DNA of 64,000 nt from positions 76,422 to 140,421 of the forward strand of contig JAYOLL010000006.1 in NCBI GenBank assembly GCA_038120295.1, given 5' to 3'. Each line of letters opens with the position of its first letter. The first letter of the stretch is position 1. Shown here piece after piece: positions 35,201-44,613 of the stretch. The position numbers and the translations under genes are program-made. A model generated the notes under the pieces. That model was given only the letters and a program-made list of their open reading frames with translations. It was not told the DNA's origin and did no database searches. This DNA is from JAYOEY01 sp038120295 (GTDB taxonomy: Bacteria > Pseudomonadota > Alphaproteobacteria > MPNO01 > UBA2964).

Positions 35201-36906
35201 TTTAACGGCACGCGTCTGGACAGGTCTTCAATGGAGTCCCAGTCGGACAGGTTGACCCTTTCCAGTGCGCCGTGCGGGCAGGCTCGCTGGCAGGCCGGAC
35301 CGCCGGGCTGGCTGTAGCAGAGATCGCATTTCGTCGCCTTGACCACGGGCTTGTGGGTCTCCTTGTCGAGAATCTGATTTCCTTTTTCGTCCCTGATCTC
35401 GACCATGCGAATGTTGCTGTAGGGACAGCTGTTCGCGCAGGTCGCGCAACCGATGCAAAGCGAGTCATCGATGACGACGCGTCCCTGCTGGATTTCCCGG
35501 TGTATCGCGCCGGTCGGACAACCGATCAGGCACACCGCGTCGACGCAATGCATGCATGCGTTGGTTACCTGGATATTCGCGAGTCCGGGACCGTGGCGGA
35601 CGAAACGGGGATTGTTGTCGTGGGCGACCGCGCAGGCCTTGACGCATTCGTCGCAACGGACGCATTTGTTCTTGTCGATCACCATCGCCGCGCGACCGTT
35701 GATATATCGCCGATCGATCATGAATTCGAGCAGCGGCTGTTCCTGCGGCGCGGCGGCGGACGCGCGAACGGCGGTTTTCTTTCGCTTGCCCGGGACCGGC
35801 GGTTCGAGCTCCAGCTTGGGAAGAATTTCGGTTTCGACAGTCGATACCGGAATTCGCAGAAGATTCACGTAACCGAGCGCGCGAATACTGTTCGGGAAAC
35901 TTCTTTGGCCTCCATCCCTCCAGTTGGCGGCAATTTCCTCAAGACCGAACATTGCGCCGCTCTTTTCGAACCCGACTACCTTGGGAACATCGGCAAACGT
36001 ACGGCTGACGCGAACGAAGCCGAAAGCCAGAATGACGAGGTCGTCGATATAGTCGTTTTCGGAAATGACCGCCGGTTCGCGCGCAAGCCGCTCCGCCGGC
36101 GACAGGTCCGCCATTCGATTGAAATCCGAGTACCAGTCGATATCTCCGACAGCTTCGAATTCTGTTGCTGCAATGATCGGCTCGAGCTCTTCGTTGGAGA
36201 AATTCCGGAAAAGAGGAATGGCCCGCAGACGGATTCCCAGACTTCGTTCCCTGAAAAGGTCGTCGACATATTCGCGGAACCCGTTGTCGTAGCGGCGCAG
36301 ATCGCGCAGCCCCTGAAACCGGATTTCGAGAACCTGAACCTCGGAATCCGCAAATACCGTGTTTTCCCTGGGCGCCCGTGTGAGCGCGCCGACCTCGCCC
36401 AACAGGGCTCCCTCGCCCAGAACGACCGTTTCGGTCTGATCGATGACGGCGTCCGGATTGTGAAGAAATATCTGCGCACCGAAATCGGTTTGCGTCTGGG
36501 ATACGAGCTCTCCGAGATCGAGCGCGATATTCCGCCTGACTTCAGGATATTCGGGATTGCGCCATAGTTGCGACAGCGCGCCGAACCATCCTCGCAACCG
36601 CGTCGGTCTCTGGCCGGCGATCGTATCCTCGTATTCGCCTGAGATGATGACGCGTATCCTGCCGCTCAGAACGATATAGGCGGAACCGCCGTAATCGCCT
36701 TTCTTGATCAGGATGTCGCCGCGCCGAAACCGCCTTATACGGGCATCGTTTCGCAGGATCCCGCGCAGCGGCATGGTGGGCGGAAAACCTGCTGCCGAAA
36801 TGAAGCGGATCGGGGACGCCTGGAGCAGTCGGTCGACGTCGTCCTCGGTCATCGCCGGGTCGAACGGACGCGACCATCTGCCCGGCCGCTCAACGAAAGT
36901 GGCCAC
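35197..36906 (-). CDS. cNMP-binding protein fused to a four-cluster [4Fe-4S] ferredoxin (cluster B)
   Basis: 569 residues, paralogue of 9558-11405. First cNMP barrel (about 55-195) with the phosphate cassette LGEVGALTRAPRENT keeping the cAMP-contacting Glu and Arg. An insertion (about 91-158) contains GALSQLWRNPEYPE, the block shared with cluster A (GSLSQLWRNSEVPE). A second, degenerate barrel comes next. Four Cys motifs complete the protein: CVRCDECVKAC, CMHCVDAVCLIGC, CIGCATCANSC and CDLC-x8-CQRAC. GTG start at 36906, 8 bases after the reductase stop. Expected role: a cAMP-responsive electron relay (the electron part is well supported, the regulation is inference). Confidence 0.9.
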   Translation of the reverse strand: MATFVERPGRWSRPFDPAMTEDDVDRLLQASPIRFISAAGFPPTMPLRGILRNDARIRRFRRGDILIKKGDYGGSAYIVLSGRIRVIISGEYEDTIAGQRPTRLRGWFGALSQLWRNPEYPEVRRNIALDLGELVSQTQTDFGAQIFLHNPDAVIDQTETVVLGEGALLGEVGALTRAPRENTVFADSEVQVLEIRFQGLRDLRRYDNGFREYVDDLFRERSLGIRLRAIPLFRNFSNEELEPIIAATEFEAVGDIDWYSDFNRMADLSPAERLAREPAVISENDYIDDLVILAFGFVRVSRTFADVPKVVGFEKSGAMFGLEEIAANWRDGGQRSFPNSIRALGYVNLLRIPVSTVETEILPKLELEPPVPGKRKKTAVRASAAAPQEQPLLEFMIDRRYINGRAAMVIDKNKCVRCDECVKACAVAHDNNPRFVRHGPGLANIQVTNACMHCVDAVCLIGCPTGAIHREIQQGRVVIDDSLCIGCATCANSCPYSNIRMVEIRDEKGNQILDKETHKPVVKATKCDLCYSQPGGPACQRACPHGALERVNLSDWDSIEDLSRRVPLN

Positions 36907-36914
36907 GCCTTACC

Positions 36915-39761
36915 TCATGCTTCCAGGACAACGTCGCCGTCGGGCACGGAGATACAGGTCAGGCAGGACCCCGGGTCGGGATCGATGCCGGGTTCCTCCA
37001 GATAACGAACCTTGCCGGACCGAAGGGCGCAAAGGCACTGGCCGCAGCTGCCGGCCCTGCATCCCGATTCCATGGCAATGCCGTTGCTTTCGGCGAATTC
37101 GAGCAGGCTGCTCTGTTCGCCCGACCAGGAAACGATCTGTTCGGACTTGGAGAAAGTTACGTTCGCCTCGATTTTCTCTTCGACGGCGGCGCGATTCTTG
37201 CTCGCGCGCTTGACGGTTGCCGGACCGAAGGCTTCGAAGTGTATGGCGTCGTCGGGAACTCCCCACTCCTCAAGCCCGGAAACCAGCGACTCCATCATGG
37301 GGGGCGGGCCGCAAATATAGAAATCGTAATTGTTCGAAGGCAGCAGCCTTTTCATAAGGTCTACCGAGACCCTTTCCCCTATATCGTAATCGATATCCGG
37401 TCGGTCTACCCCCTCCCTCGGATCGCTGTAACAGATTCGAACGTTGATATTGTCGTAATCGCGTTCGAGCTGTGCGAAATGGTCCTTCATGATGTGTTCG
37501 TCGCCATGACGGACCCCATAGAACAACCACACCTCCCGGTGCGACCCCGCATTCGCGACGGCGTTGACCATCGAGAGGGCCGGCGTAATGCCGATTCCCC
37601 CGCCGATCAGGACGATCGGCGAATTTTTGTATAAATCCAGGAAGAACTTCCCGGATGGCGCCCGAATATCGAGGATGTCGCCCTGCCGGACAAAATCGTG
37701 AAAATAATTCGAAGACAGTCCGGGAGGTGCGTCCTCCCTGTCGCGCGGCGGCAACGCCCGCTTGATGGAAACCCGGTAATAGCCGCTCTCGAAAGGACTG
37801 TCCGACAGCGTGTAGCACCGGACAACCGGTTTGGTCTGGTCCGGCACCCGAAGCTGGAAAGTGATGTGCTGGCCGGGCGCGAATTTCGGATGCGGTTTGC
37901 CGTCATGGGGAACCAGATAGAATGAACAGATATCCCCGCCTTCGGAAACCTTGCGCTGGACCTCGTATTTTCTGAAACCGGACCAGGTTCCGGCCACGGA
38001 TTCCTCTTCCCGCGCGAGTCTGGCGGCCGAAAGCGAGATATCCCGGCGAATTCTCTCGAGTTCCAGATCCTGCACGCTTCGGGAATGACGCCGGCGGCGA
38101 ATTTCCCCGGCCACGCCAATGCACGCGTAGGCGGCGACGGATGCGAGAATTAATCCGACAAGAACTCGTGCCGTGAGTTCGGTGATGTCGGGACTTCCGA
38201 ATGCAATCCCAGCGGCGGCGAGAACGATCGCCAGCGGAACGATCAGGCTGCCGGATACATTCAGAAACGCGGGCGCGCGGGAACCAGCTGCGGCCGTTGC
38301 GGTTGCCGGCAGCGGTGCGGACGGCGCAGGCGGTGGTGATTCCGGCTTTGTCTCACGGCTTGCCAGAGGTTGCTCTGCCCCGCCAGAAGGCGGCGCCGTT
38401 GAGGCAGCGGCATGTGGCGCATCCGGTCGTATGTCGACGACAGTCGCGTCGTCGACGAAATTCACAACCGTCCTGTCGGGATTCTGCGCTGCTTCCGCCC
38501 CCTCGGACTCGAGCGCGTATGTAAGCGTCTCCTCCGGATTTGGCGGCAAAGATTTTGCAAGTTCTTCGTCGGTGGAAAATTTAATGCGGAACTTCAGGTC
38601 CCCGACCTGAACCAGGGACCGCTCCCAGATTGGGGCAGCCTCCTCCGCTTCCAGCCTTTGGCCATCGACGAAAGTTCCGTTATGAGAACCCAGGTCCCTG
38701 ATTTCGATGGTTCCGGACGAGGTCGCGTTCAGACGACAATGGAGCCGGGATACCGTAGCGTCCTGAATCACGATGCCGGCAAGCGTCGACCGTCCGACCG
38801 TGCATCCGGTCGCCGAAATCAGGACCGTGTCATCTACGATTTCCTCATGCACGCCCCCGTCAGGCGACTCGATCAGAACCCTAAGCGAAGCGAAGGACGA
38901 TTTAGCGGGAGGTTCGCGAGCCTTATCGCCAACGACAATCGTCTGATCAACGTCCGAATCTTCTGATTCAGGCTGCGGGGCAATGACGGTTACGTCGGAA
39001 TCCGCGTCGAGTGCGGACGCCTCGAAGGATTCCGGCGCTACAATACTCAGTCGGGCGGCGCCGAGTTCGATAGAATCTGTCGGTGAGACGAAGGTGCGCT
39101 CTGCAGGTTTCAGCTGAATTCCGTTCAGCGTTGTGCCGTTTCGCGAATCCAGATCTGTAATGGAGAGATGCCCGCCCTCATCGAGATTGATACGGCAGTG
39201 AGCCCGCGACACTGTAGGGTCGAGCAGAACGATATCCGCGTCCGATTTGCGGCGTCCGAAGACGATGCCTTGCAGACGCCGGAGATCTCCGGACGAAACC
39301 GAATGCGTGACGCTTTCGGCGCCGCCGCCGCGCACGATGAATTCCCATCGCTCGAAATCGTCGGCCGCCGGAATTTCTGTCTGCGCACCGCCGGACTCTT
39401 CGGCGCCCTCGAAGGTGAAACGGAATTTGATATCGCCGGCTTCGACGACGGAATCCTCGCCAAGAACGCCCGGATCGTCGTTGCCTAGCCTCTTTCCATC
39501 CAGAAACGTGCCGTTCTTCGACCCGAGATCCCGCACCGCGACGGTGCCTCCCGGCCCTGCCTCAAGCTGAAAATGGCGCCTCGACACCGCGCTGCGGGGC
39601 ACAACGATATGCGCCGGTTTAACGCGACCGATGACGACGCCGCCCCGAGAGTCGAGCTGTTGCCAGTCGACAGAGTCCGAACTCGCACTGCCGTCCGGCA
39701 GTTCGATCTCGACGGCCAGCGCCCTGAAGGGCGGCGAATTGGCGTCTTCCGTAGCAACCAT
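36915..39761 (-). CDS. Triple-FHA, membrane-anchored FAD/NAD(P)H [2Fe-2S] oxidoreductase (cluster B)
   Basis: 948 residues. Three FHA domains (about 40-115, 155-245, 305-395), each with the pThr-binding set: GR, SRRH/SRAH/SRLH and the Asn of KNGT/RNGT/HNGT. Linkers carry Thr motifs DVTVIA, DQTIVVG, DRTVVNF and DATVVDI. Two membrane segments (about 505-560) follow, then FAD (RCYTLS), nucleotide (GGGIGITPALSM, YICGPPPMM) and C-terminal [2Fe-2S] (CRAGSCGQC, GSCLTC) domains very like the cluster A reductase. Electron entry for chain B, with FHA domains facing the cytoplasm. Phosphoprotein control by the local kinase/phosphatase is likely but inferred. I know of no named family with this architecture. 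Confidence 0.9.
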   Translation of the reverse strand: MVATEDANSPPFRALAVEIELPDGSASSDSVDWQQLDSRGGVVIGRVKPAHIVVPRSAVSRRHFQLEAGPGGTVAVRDLGSKNGTFLDGKRLGNDDPGVLGEDSVVEAGDIKFRFTFEGAEESGGAQTEIPAADDFERWEFIVRGGGAESVTHSVSSGDLRRLQGIVFGRRKSDADIVLLDPTVSRAHCRINLDEGGHLSITDLDSRNGTTLNGIQLKPAERTFVSPTDSIELGAARLSIVAPESFEASALDADSDVTVIAPQPESEDSDVDQTIVVGDKAREPPAKSSFASLRVLIESPDGGVHEEIVDDTVLISATGCTVGRSTLAGIVIQDATVSRLHCRLNATSSGTIEIRDLGSHNGTFVDGQRLEAEEAAPIWERSLVQVGDLKFRIKFSTDEELAKSLPPNPEETLTYALESEGAEAAQNPDRTVVNFVDDATVVDIRPDAPHAAASTAPPSGGAEQPLASRETKPESPPPAPSAPLPATATAAAGSRAPAFLNVSGSLIVPLAIVLAAAGIAFGSPDITELTARVLVGLILASVAAYACIGVAGEIRRRRHSRSVQDLELERIRRDISLSAARLAREEESVAGTWSGFRKYEVQRKVSEGGDICSFYLVPHDGKPHPKFAPGQHITFQLRVPDQTKPVVRCYTLSDSPFESGYYRVSIKRALPPRDREDAPPGLSSNYFHDFVRQGDILDIRAPSGKFFLDLYKNSPIVLIGGGIGITPALSMVNAVANAGSHREVWLFYGVRHGDEHIMKDHFAQLERDYDNINVRICYSDPREGVDRPDIDYDIGERVSVDLMKRLLPSNNYDFYICGPPPMMESLVSGLEEWGVPDDAIHFEAFGPATVKRASKNRAAVEEKIEANVTFSKSEQIVSWSGEQSSLLEFAESNGIAMESGCRAGSCGQCLCALRSGKVRYLEEPGIDPDPGSCLTCISVPDGDVVLEA

Positions 39762-40083
39762 CAGTGCCCCCTGGAGCCATCACCGGCCGAAAAAACTCGA
39801 CAACCACAATGGTGACGCGATTCTGAAACCTGCCGTGTCAGTCCCCCACTAACCTTTTGATTGCAATCGATTTTACCGGAAAAATCAAGGCGCTCCGTCA
39901 CAGTTTTCCTGAAATGAAATGAACGACGTCCAAAACTTCGCATAACGACACCGGTCATCCTTTGTCAAAATTCCCGTGTCAGAAACTAAATCTTGTGTTT
40001 ACTGCAATATATGCCAATTTTTGTTTTTTTTTCACTTTATATGGTGTATACAGACTTCATTGGCTACTTGGGACGGGTTGGAA
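39762..40083. other. Divergent intergenic region between cluster B and the SPOR gene
   Basis: 320 relatively AT-rich bases that must contain the promoter for cluster B on the minus strand and for the SPOR protein on the plus strand. A 10-bp palindrome GATTGCAATC (39859-39868) is the only symmetric element I note. An in-frame extension of the SPOR gene to 39976 is not convincing. Confidence 0.4.
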
Positions 40084-41049
40084 ATGCGCGCGATTTTGAC
40101 AATATCGATCCTCTTTGCATGGGGAATTCTGGTTGGCGATTACACCGAAGCGCGGGCGAACAAGCTTCTGGACGATGCGAAAACGCAGTCGCATGTCGTC
40201 GGGAATTCGGAAGAGCTGGAGAAACTTCTGGCGAAAGCCGCTGACGGCGACGCCGAGGCCCAGTTCAAGCTCGGACTCATGTACCACCTCGGTAAAACCC
40301 TGCCGCAGAGTTACCTTCGTGCAGCCGGGTGGTACAAGCTTGCATCCAACGGCGGCAACGTAAACGCCAGAAACAATCTGGGCGTCATTCACCGCGACGG
40401 GCTCGGCGTGCCGGCAAACGATGTCATGGCCTATATGTGGTTCAACCTCGCGGCGACCGATCAGGGACCTTACGGGATTGCGCGGAAAAACCGGGACAGG
40501 CTGAACAGTTCGATGGATCCGCAAGGAATTCTTCAGGCGCAACAGCTTGGAGAGGAATATCTGCAAACGCTCTCGGTCAAGAAACAGCAGATGGCCGTCA
40601 GCCGGGTCGGAGGCGCACGCGTTTCCGAAGACAAAGAGATGAAAGAGCCTTCTGTGAAACCGGCGGAAAAGGCCGCGCCCACACCGAAGAAGGTTAAAGG
40701 AGTCAAGGTGGCGTCTCGCGGGCCGCACGCTTCCGATACCGGCGTCGAAAAATGGATCGGATCGCAGCTGGAATCGCTCATGGCAGCTATCGGTCTGGAG
40801 GAATCCAGAGCCCCGAAATATTTCGTGCAACTTGGACTGTTCCGAAAAAACTCCAACGTAAACAGGGTGCGCAAGAGGCTGTCCGCCGAGAGGATCGATC
40901 TCCGTGTCGAGAACGTAACGGTGCGGGGAACCGAATATCAACGTCTTCGCGTTGGCCCTTTTGACACCGATCCGGCCGCGCGCGCCATGGCATCCCGCGT
41001 GAACTCGATGTTCAGGATCAAGTCCCTGCTGGTTCCGTCCACCTACTGA
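40084..41049 (+). CDS. Exported Sel1-repeat and SPOR-domain protein
   Basis: 321 residues from the ATG at 40084; signal peptide MRAILTISILFAWGILVG to TEARA. Sel1-like repeats follow (about 50-125, AQFKLGLMYHLGKTLP and ARNNLGVIHRDGLGVP), then a Lys-rich linker and a C-terminal SPOR domain (about 240-315, KYFVQLGLFRKNSNVNRVRK), which binds denuded peptidoglycan glycans. Expected in the periplasm, perhaps helping the pilus/secretion machine cross the wall. Divergent from cluster B; adjacent to and convergent with gspF. Confidence 0.85.
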   Translation: MRAILTISILFAWGILVGDYTEARANKLLDDAKTQSHVVGNSEELEKLLAKAADGDAEAQFKLGLMYHLGKTLPQSYLRAAGWYKLASNGGNVNARNNLGVIHRDGLGVPANDVMAYMWFNLAATDQGPYGIARKNRDRLNSSMDPQGILQAQQLGEEYLQTLSVKKQQMAVSRVGGARVSEDKEMKEPSVKPAEKAAPTPKKVKGVKVASRGPHASDTGVEKWIGSQLESLMAAIGLEESRAPKYFVQLGLFRKNSNVNRVRKRLSAERIDLRVENVTVRGTEYQRLRVGPFDTDPAARAMASRVNSMFRIKSLLVPSTY

Positions 41050-41114
41050 CGGGAAGAGAAGAAGATACGTCCCGTTTCCGATCTAGAACAGAAGCGTGTC
41101 GGGCGGCATCGGCA

Positions 41115-42155
41115 CTAGCCCATCGCCTTGCCGATCTGGAAGACCGGCAGGAAGGCCGCAACCATCATTCCCGCTATCGCGGTGCCGATAAAAACGGTTA
41201 GCACTGGGTTGATCAGTCCGGTCATCGTATCGAGCTGATCGGCGAGAAGACTATCGAAATAATCCGCCGCCGACAGGAGCAGCCGATCGAACTCCCCGGC
41301 CTCCTCTCCGGACGCGATCATCTGAAGGACAATGCCGGAAAAGACGTCGTAGGCGCGGAACGAATCCGCTATAGCCTCGCCGTTCCGGATATCATCGACG
41401 ATATTCAGAATGACTTCCTCGATATACAGATTGCCCGATGCGGAGGCCGAAAGCTCAAGAGCGGTTACCAGCGGCACCTGGTTCTGCACCTGGACGGCCA
41501 GGGTGCGAAGCAGTCGCGACAGGCTCGCCATTCGCCAGGCGCTTCCAAACAACGGTATCCGTAGTTTGATTTCGTCCCAGACGCGGCGTCCGTCGTATGT
41601 CGAAATCCAGATAACGAAACCGACAACGATTCCGACCATAACGAGTCCGACGTAATACCAGTTGGCTGTATAGAAATCGCCGACCGCCAACATGATCTGG
41701 GTCGGGCCCGGCAGCTCGCGATTGAAATTCTCGAACATCTTCTGAAATCTCGGCAGGATCATGAAAACCTGCACATTGAAGACGATCACGAAAGCGGCCA
41801 GCAGAAAAACAGGATACGAGAATGCGCCGCGGACCTTCCGCTGCATTTCGTCGGCGATCTCGAGATATCGCGCTATCTGTGTCAGCGCGTTGCCCAGGCG
41901 CCCCGATTCCAGCCCGGCTCTTACGACATTGACATAGATGGCGTTGAAAACGCGCGAATGCGACGCGATCGCGTCGCCCAGATCTTCCCCGTTCAGAACA
42001 TCGTCCAGAACATCCTCGATCGTCTCCCGCATCGCCCGGTTGGGCGTCTCGCGGGCGAGATTTTCCAGAACGTACGCCAGCTGGAGCTGGCTGGCGATCA
42101 TGGAGGCGAACTGGCGAGTGAAGATCAACAGCTGCGCAAGTTTCACGCGCCTCAT
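41115..42155 (-). CDS. Type II secretion/type IV pilus inner-membrane platform protein, GspF/PilC family
   Basis: 346 residues from the ATG at 42155, which overlaps the GspE stop as ATGA; the longer frame to 42317 runs inside gspE. Two T2SSF domains with three membrane segments (around residues 115-135, 165-190 and 315-340) and the family motif FARQFASMI-like FTRQFASMIASQ near the start. It couples the ATPase to pilin assembly. Confidence 0.92.
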   Translation of the reverse strand: MRRVKLAQLLIFTRQFASMIASQLQLAYVLENLARETPNRAMRETIEDVLDDVLNGEDLGDAIASHSRVFNAIYVNVVRAGLESGRLGNALTQIARYLEIADEMQRKVRGAFSYPVFLLAAFVIVFNVQVFMILPRFQKMFENFNRELPGPTQIMLAVGDFYTANWYYVGLVMVGIVVGFVIWISTYDGRRVWDEIKLRIPLFGSAWRMASLSRLLRTLAVQVQNQVPLVTALELSASASGNLYIEEVILNIVDDIRNGEAIADSFRAYDVFSGIVLQMIASGEEAGEFDRLLLSAADYFDSLLADQLDTMTGLINPVLTVFIGTAIAGMMVAAFLPVFQIGKAMG

Positions 42156-44602
42156 GAATCGTTCTCTCCAAGGACGCGGATGATCTCGGCATGGGTCGTA
42201 ATGCCTTCGTCGACCAGCCTGAGCGCGTATTCGACCAGCGTCTCCATACCGTTCCGGTGCGCGATCCTGGACAGTTCGCCCGGATCGAAATCGTCCGACA
42301 TCACGATGCGCCGGCACTCGTTCGTCATTTCGAAAACTTCGAAGACCGGCCGGCGGCCGCTATACCCCGTGTCGCGACACACATGGCAGCCGGTGGGGTT
42401 GACGTATTCGAGGTCAGGGTCGATTTCGATGCCCAGATTTTCGAGCTTTTCATCGGAGACGCCGTCTGCCCTGAGCCTTTGCAGGATGACTTCGCCCTGC
42501 ACCGGAACTTTCGAACAGTTCTGGCAGACGGTCCGGACAAGCCGCTGGGCGATCGCCAGCGTAAGAGCGGAAGAAACCAGGAACGGATCGATTTCCATAT
42601 CGAGAAGCCTGGTGACAACCCCGATCGCGTCGTTGGCGTGAATCGTGGAGAACACGATATGGCCGGTCAGCGACGCCTGAATGGCCATGTTCGCCGTTTC
42701 GGTATCGCGGCACTCACCGACCATGATGACGTCGGGGTCCTGCCGGAGAATGGTCCTCAACCCCGCCGCAAACGTCACGCCGATCTTCTCGTTCACCTGC
42801 ATCTGATGAACGCCGTCCAGCCGGTACTCGACCGGATCCTCGACAGTCAGAACGTTCTTGGTCCGCCGGTCTATGCTTCCCAGGCAGGAATAAAGCGTGG
42901 TCGTCTTGCCCGAGCCTGTCGGTCCGCTCAACATGATCAGCCCAAGGGGCGCGTTGATCTTGTCGAGCAGTTTCTGAAGGTCCTTGTCCGACAGGCCCAG
43001 ATCGTCCGGCCGCGGGCTCAGCGAGGTCCTGTCGAGCAGACGCATGACGATTTTCTCGCCATGCACCGTCGGGTAGCTGGATGCACGAATATCGATCGGC
43101 GACTTGTTGATGATCACCGAGATTCGACCGTCCTGCGGTCTCCTTTTCTCGGCGACATCCATGTTCGCGAGTATCTTGATCCGTGACGTGACGGCGCGCT
43201 GAAGGCCGGGCGGCAGCTGGATCTCGTCATGCAGCATGCCGTCGACTCGATTGCGCACCAGAAGGCCCGTTTCCGTCGGCTCCACGTGTATATCCGACGC
43301 CTTCTGAACATAGGCCCGGTGCATCAGATATTCGACGATGCGCGGAACGTCCTGGCCGACGATGTCGTCCCGGAAATCCTGCTCCTCGTCGAAGGTAAAC
43401 ATTATGGGAATGACGGCCTGGTCGTCGTCGTCGACGTTCTGCGTGCTCCGCAGCTGACCGATCATCTCCCTGAAGGTCGACGGAAGGACAAGCGTCATAT
43501 CCGACTGCTTCCGGGTTCGCCGTTCTATCCAGTCGCGTTCGGTCAGGTCGAACGGATCGGTGGTGCAGTACCTGACCTCTCCGTTGCCGTCTTCATCGTC
43601 CTTAAGGAGGAGAATTTGCCGTCGCTCCGCGACATTGGGTGGAAGCCAATCGACCGGATCCCGCAACCTGTCCTGCAGCAGCGGCAGATCCTCGATCAGT
43701 TCGTGACCGTACTGTTCTGCGACCCAGCGATAAATTTTTCTGTTTTCATCGACCGATCGGCCGCTCACCATTTCGGAAAAAAATGTCCTGCCTGACTCCC
43801 GGACACGCGATGCAACCCGCTGCGCCTGCTCGCTATTGATCAGTCCGGCCTCTGCGAACCTGCCGACGAGATCCGCGCCGGGACCACCTGACCCAAGGCT
43901 GGCGCCAAAACCCGACATGGCGTCGTCGATCTGCGACAGGATCGCGTCTTCGCGTCCACCGTCCACGGAGGCCTCGTCACGAGCATTACCTGAATAAACG
44001 GTTGTGTCTTCGTCCGAAGCGCTTCCTGCGACCATCGTCTTTTCGTCCGCCGCATCCGCCGGCGTATCCGCACCGGCTACCATCGTCTGCAAATCGTCGC
44101 CCGGCGGAGAAACGACTGTCTCCCCATCGCCCTGTGCGACCACCGTCTCCTCGTCTTCGGAGCCACCGACGACCGTTGCGTCCCCGCCGACAACGATTGT
44201 CGGCTCGTCGTTCCCCGCCTCATCGTCACGCGCGGGCAGTACCACGGTTTCGTCCGCGGTGCTCTCCTCTTCCGAAGGAAGACTGATCCTGACAAGACTT
44301 CTGCCGACACCTAGCGTTATGCCGTGCGCCACTTTGCTCGGCTCCGTCAGGAGTCGTCCGTCCAGAAACGTTCCGTTGGTGCTTCCCAGATCGGCAACCA
44401 GCCATCCGTCTTCTCTTGTCCAGGCAAGCGAGCAGTGAACTCTCGAAACCATTTCATCGGGTATCATGATGAGAGAGGGATCGGGGTTGTCCGTATCGTA
44501 GCCCCGACAGATCGTGTAGCAGATCTCCTCGTCCGACAGGACGACGGTTCTGTCTCTTCCGAATTTTTCGGAAATCGTCAGTTCGATCGCCGGTGCTTCC
44601 AT
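42152..44602 (-). CDS. FHA domain-fused GspE/PilB-type assembly ATPase
   Basis: 816 residues from the ATG at 44602 with GAGGAGG and 5-base spacing. The N-terminal FHA domain (about 20-105: SRVHC, GSTNGTFLDG) is followed by an acidic linker (about 108-200) with repeated Thr motifs: DETVV, EPTIVV, DATVV, EETVV, GETVV, LQTMV, EKTMV, EDTTV. Then the MshEN/T2SSE N-domain and the ATPase core: Walker A GPTGSGKTTT, Asp-box TVEDPVEYRLDG, Walker B/His box, and a Cys zinc site (CQNC and CHVC). FHA fusion to GspE is unusual. The upstream kinase gene stops 12 bases earlier, so this is a co-transcribed kinase-substrate candidate pair. Confidence 0.92.
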   Translation of the reverse strand: MEAPAIELTISEKFGRDRTVVLSDEEICYTICRGYDTDNPDPSLIMIPDEMVSRVHCSLAWTREDGWLVADLGSTNGTFLDGRLLTEPSKVAHGITLGVGRSLVRISLPSEEESTADETVVLPARDDEAGNDEPTIVVGGDATVVGGSEDEETVVAQGDGETVVSPPGDDLQTMVAGADTPADAADEKTMVAGSASDEDTTVYSGNARDEASVDGGREDAILSQIDDAMSGFGASLGSGGPGADLVGRFAEAGLINSEQAQRVASRVRESGRTFFSEMVSGRSVDENRKIYRWVAEQYGHELIEDLPLLQDRLRDPVDWLPPNVAERRQILLLKDDEDGNGEVRYCTTDPFDLTERDWIERRTRKQSDMTLVLPSTFREMIGQLRSTQNVDDDDQAVIPIMFTFDEEQDFRDDIVGQDVPRIVEYLMHRAYVQKASDIHVEPTETGLLVRNRVDGMLHDEIQLPPGLQRAVTSRIKILANMDVAEKRRPQDGRISVIINKSPIDIRASSYPTVHGEKIVMRLLDRTSLSPRPDDLGLSDKDLQKLLDKINAPLGLIMLSGPTGSGKTTTLYSCLGSIDRRTKNVLTVEDPVEYRLDGVHQMQVNEKIGVTFAAGLRTILRQDPDVIMVGECRDTETANMAIQASLTGHIVFSTIHANDAIGVVTRLLDMEIDPFLVSSALTLAIAQRLVRTVCQNCSKVPVQGEVILQRLRADGVSDEKLENLGIEIDPDLEYVNPTGCHVCRDTGYSGRRPVFEVFEMTNECRRIVMSDDFDPGELSRIAHRNGMETLVEYALRLVDEGITTHAEIIRVLGENDS

Positions 44603-44613
44603 GACGGCCTCCT

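Noticed and set aside
39976..40083. N-terminal extension of the SPOR protein to 39976
   Set aside because: The extension has a Cys/Phe-rich non-signal character and no ribosome site; the later ATG gives a normal signal peptide.
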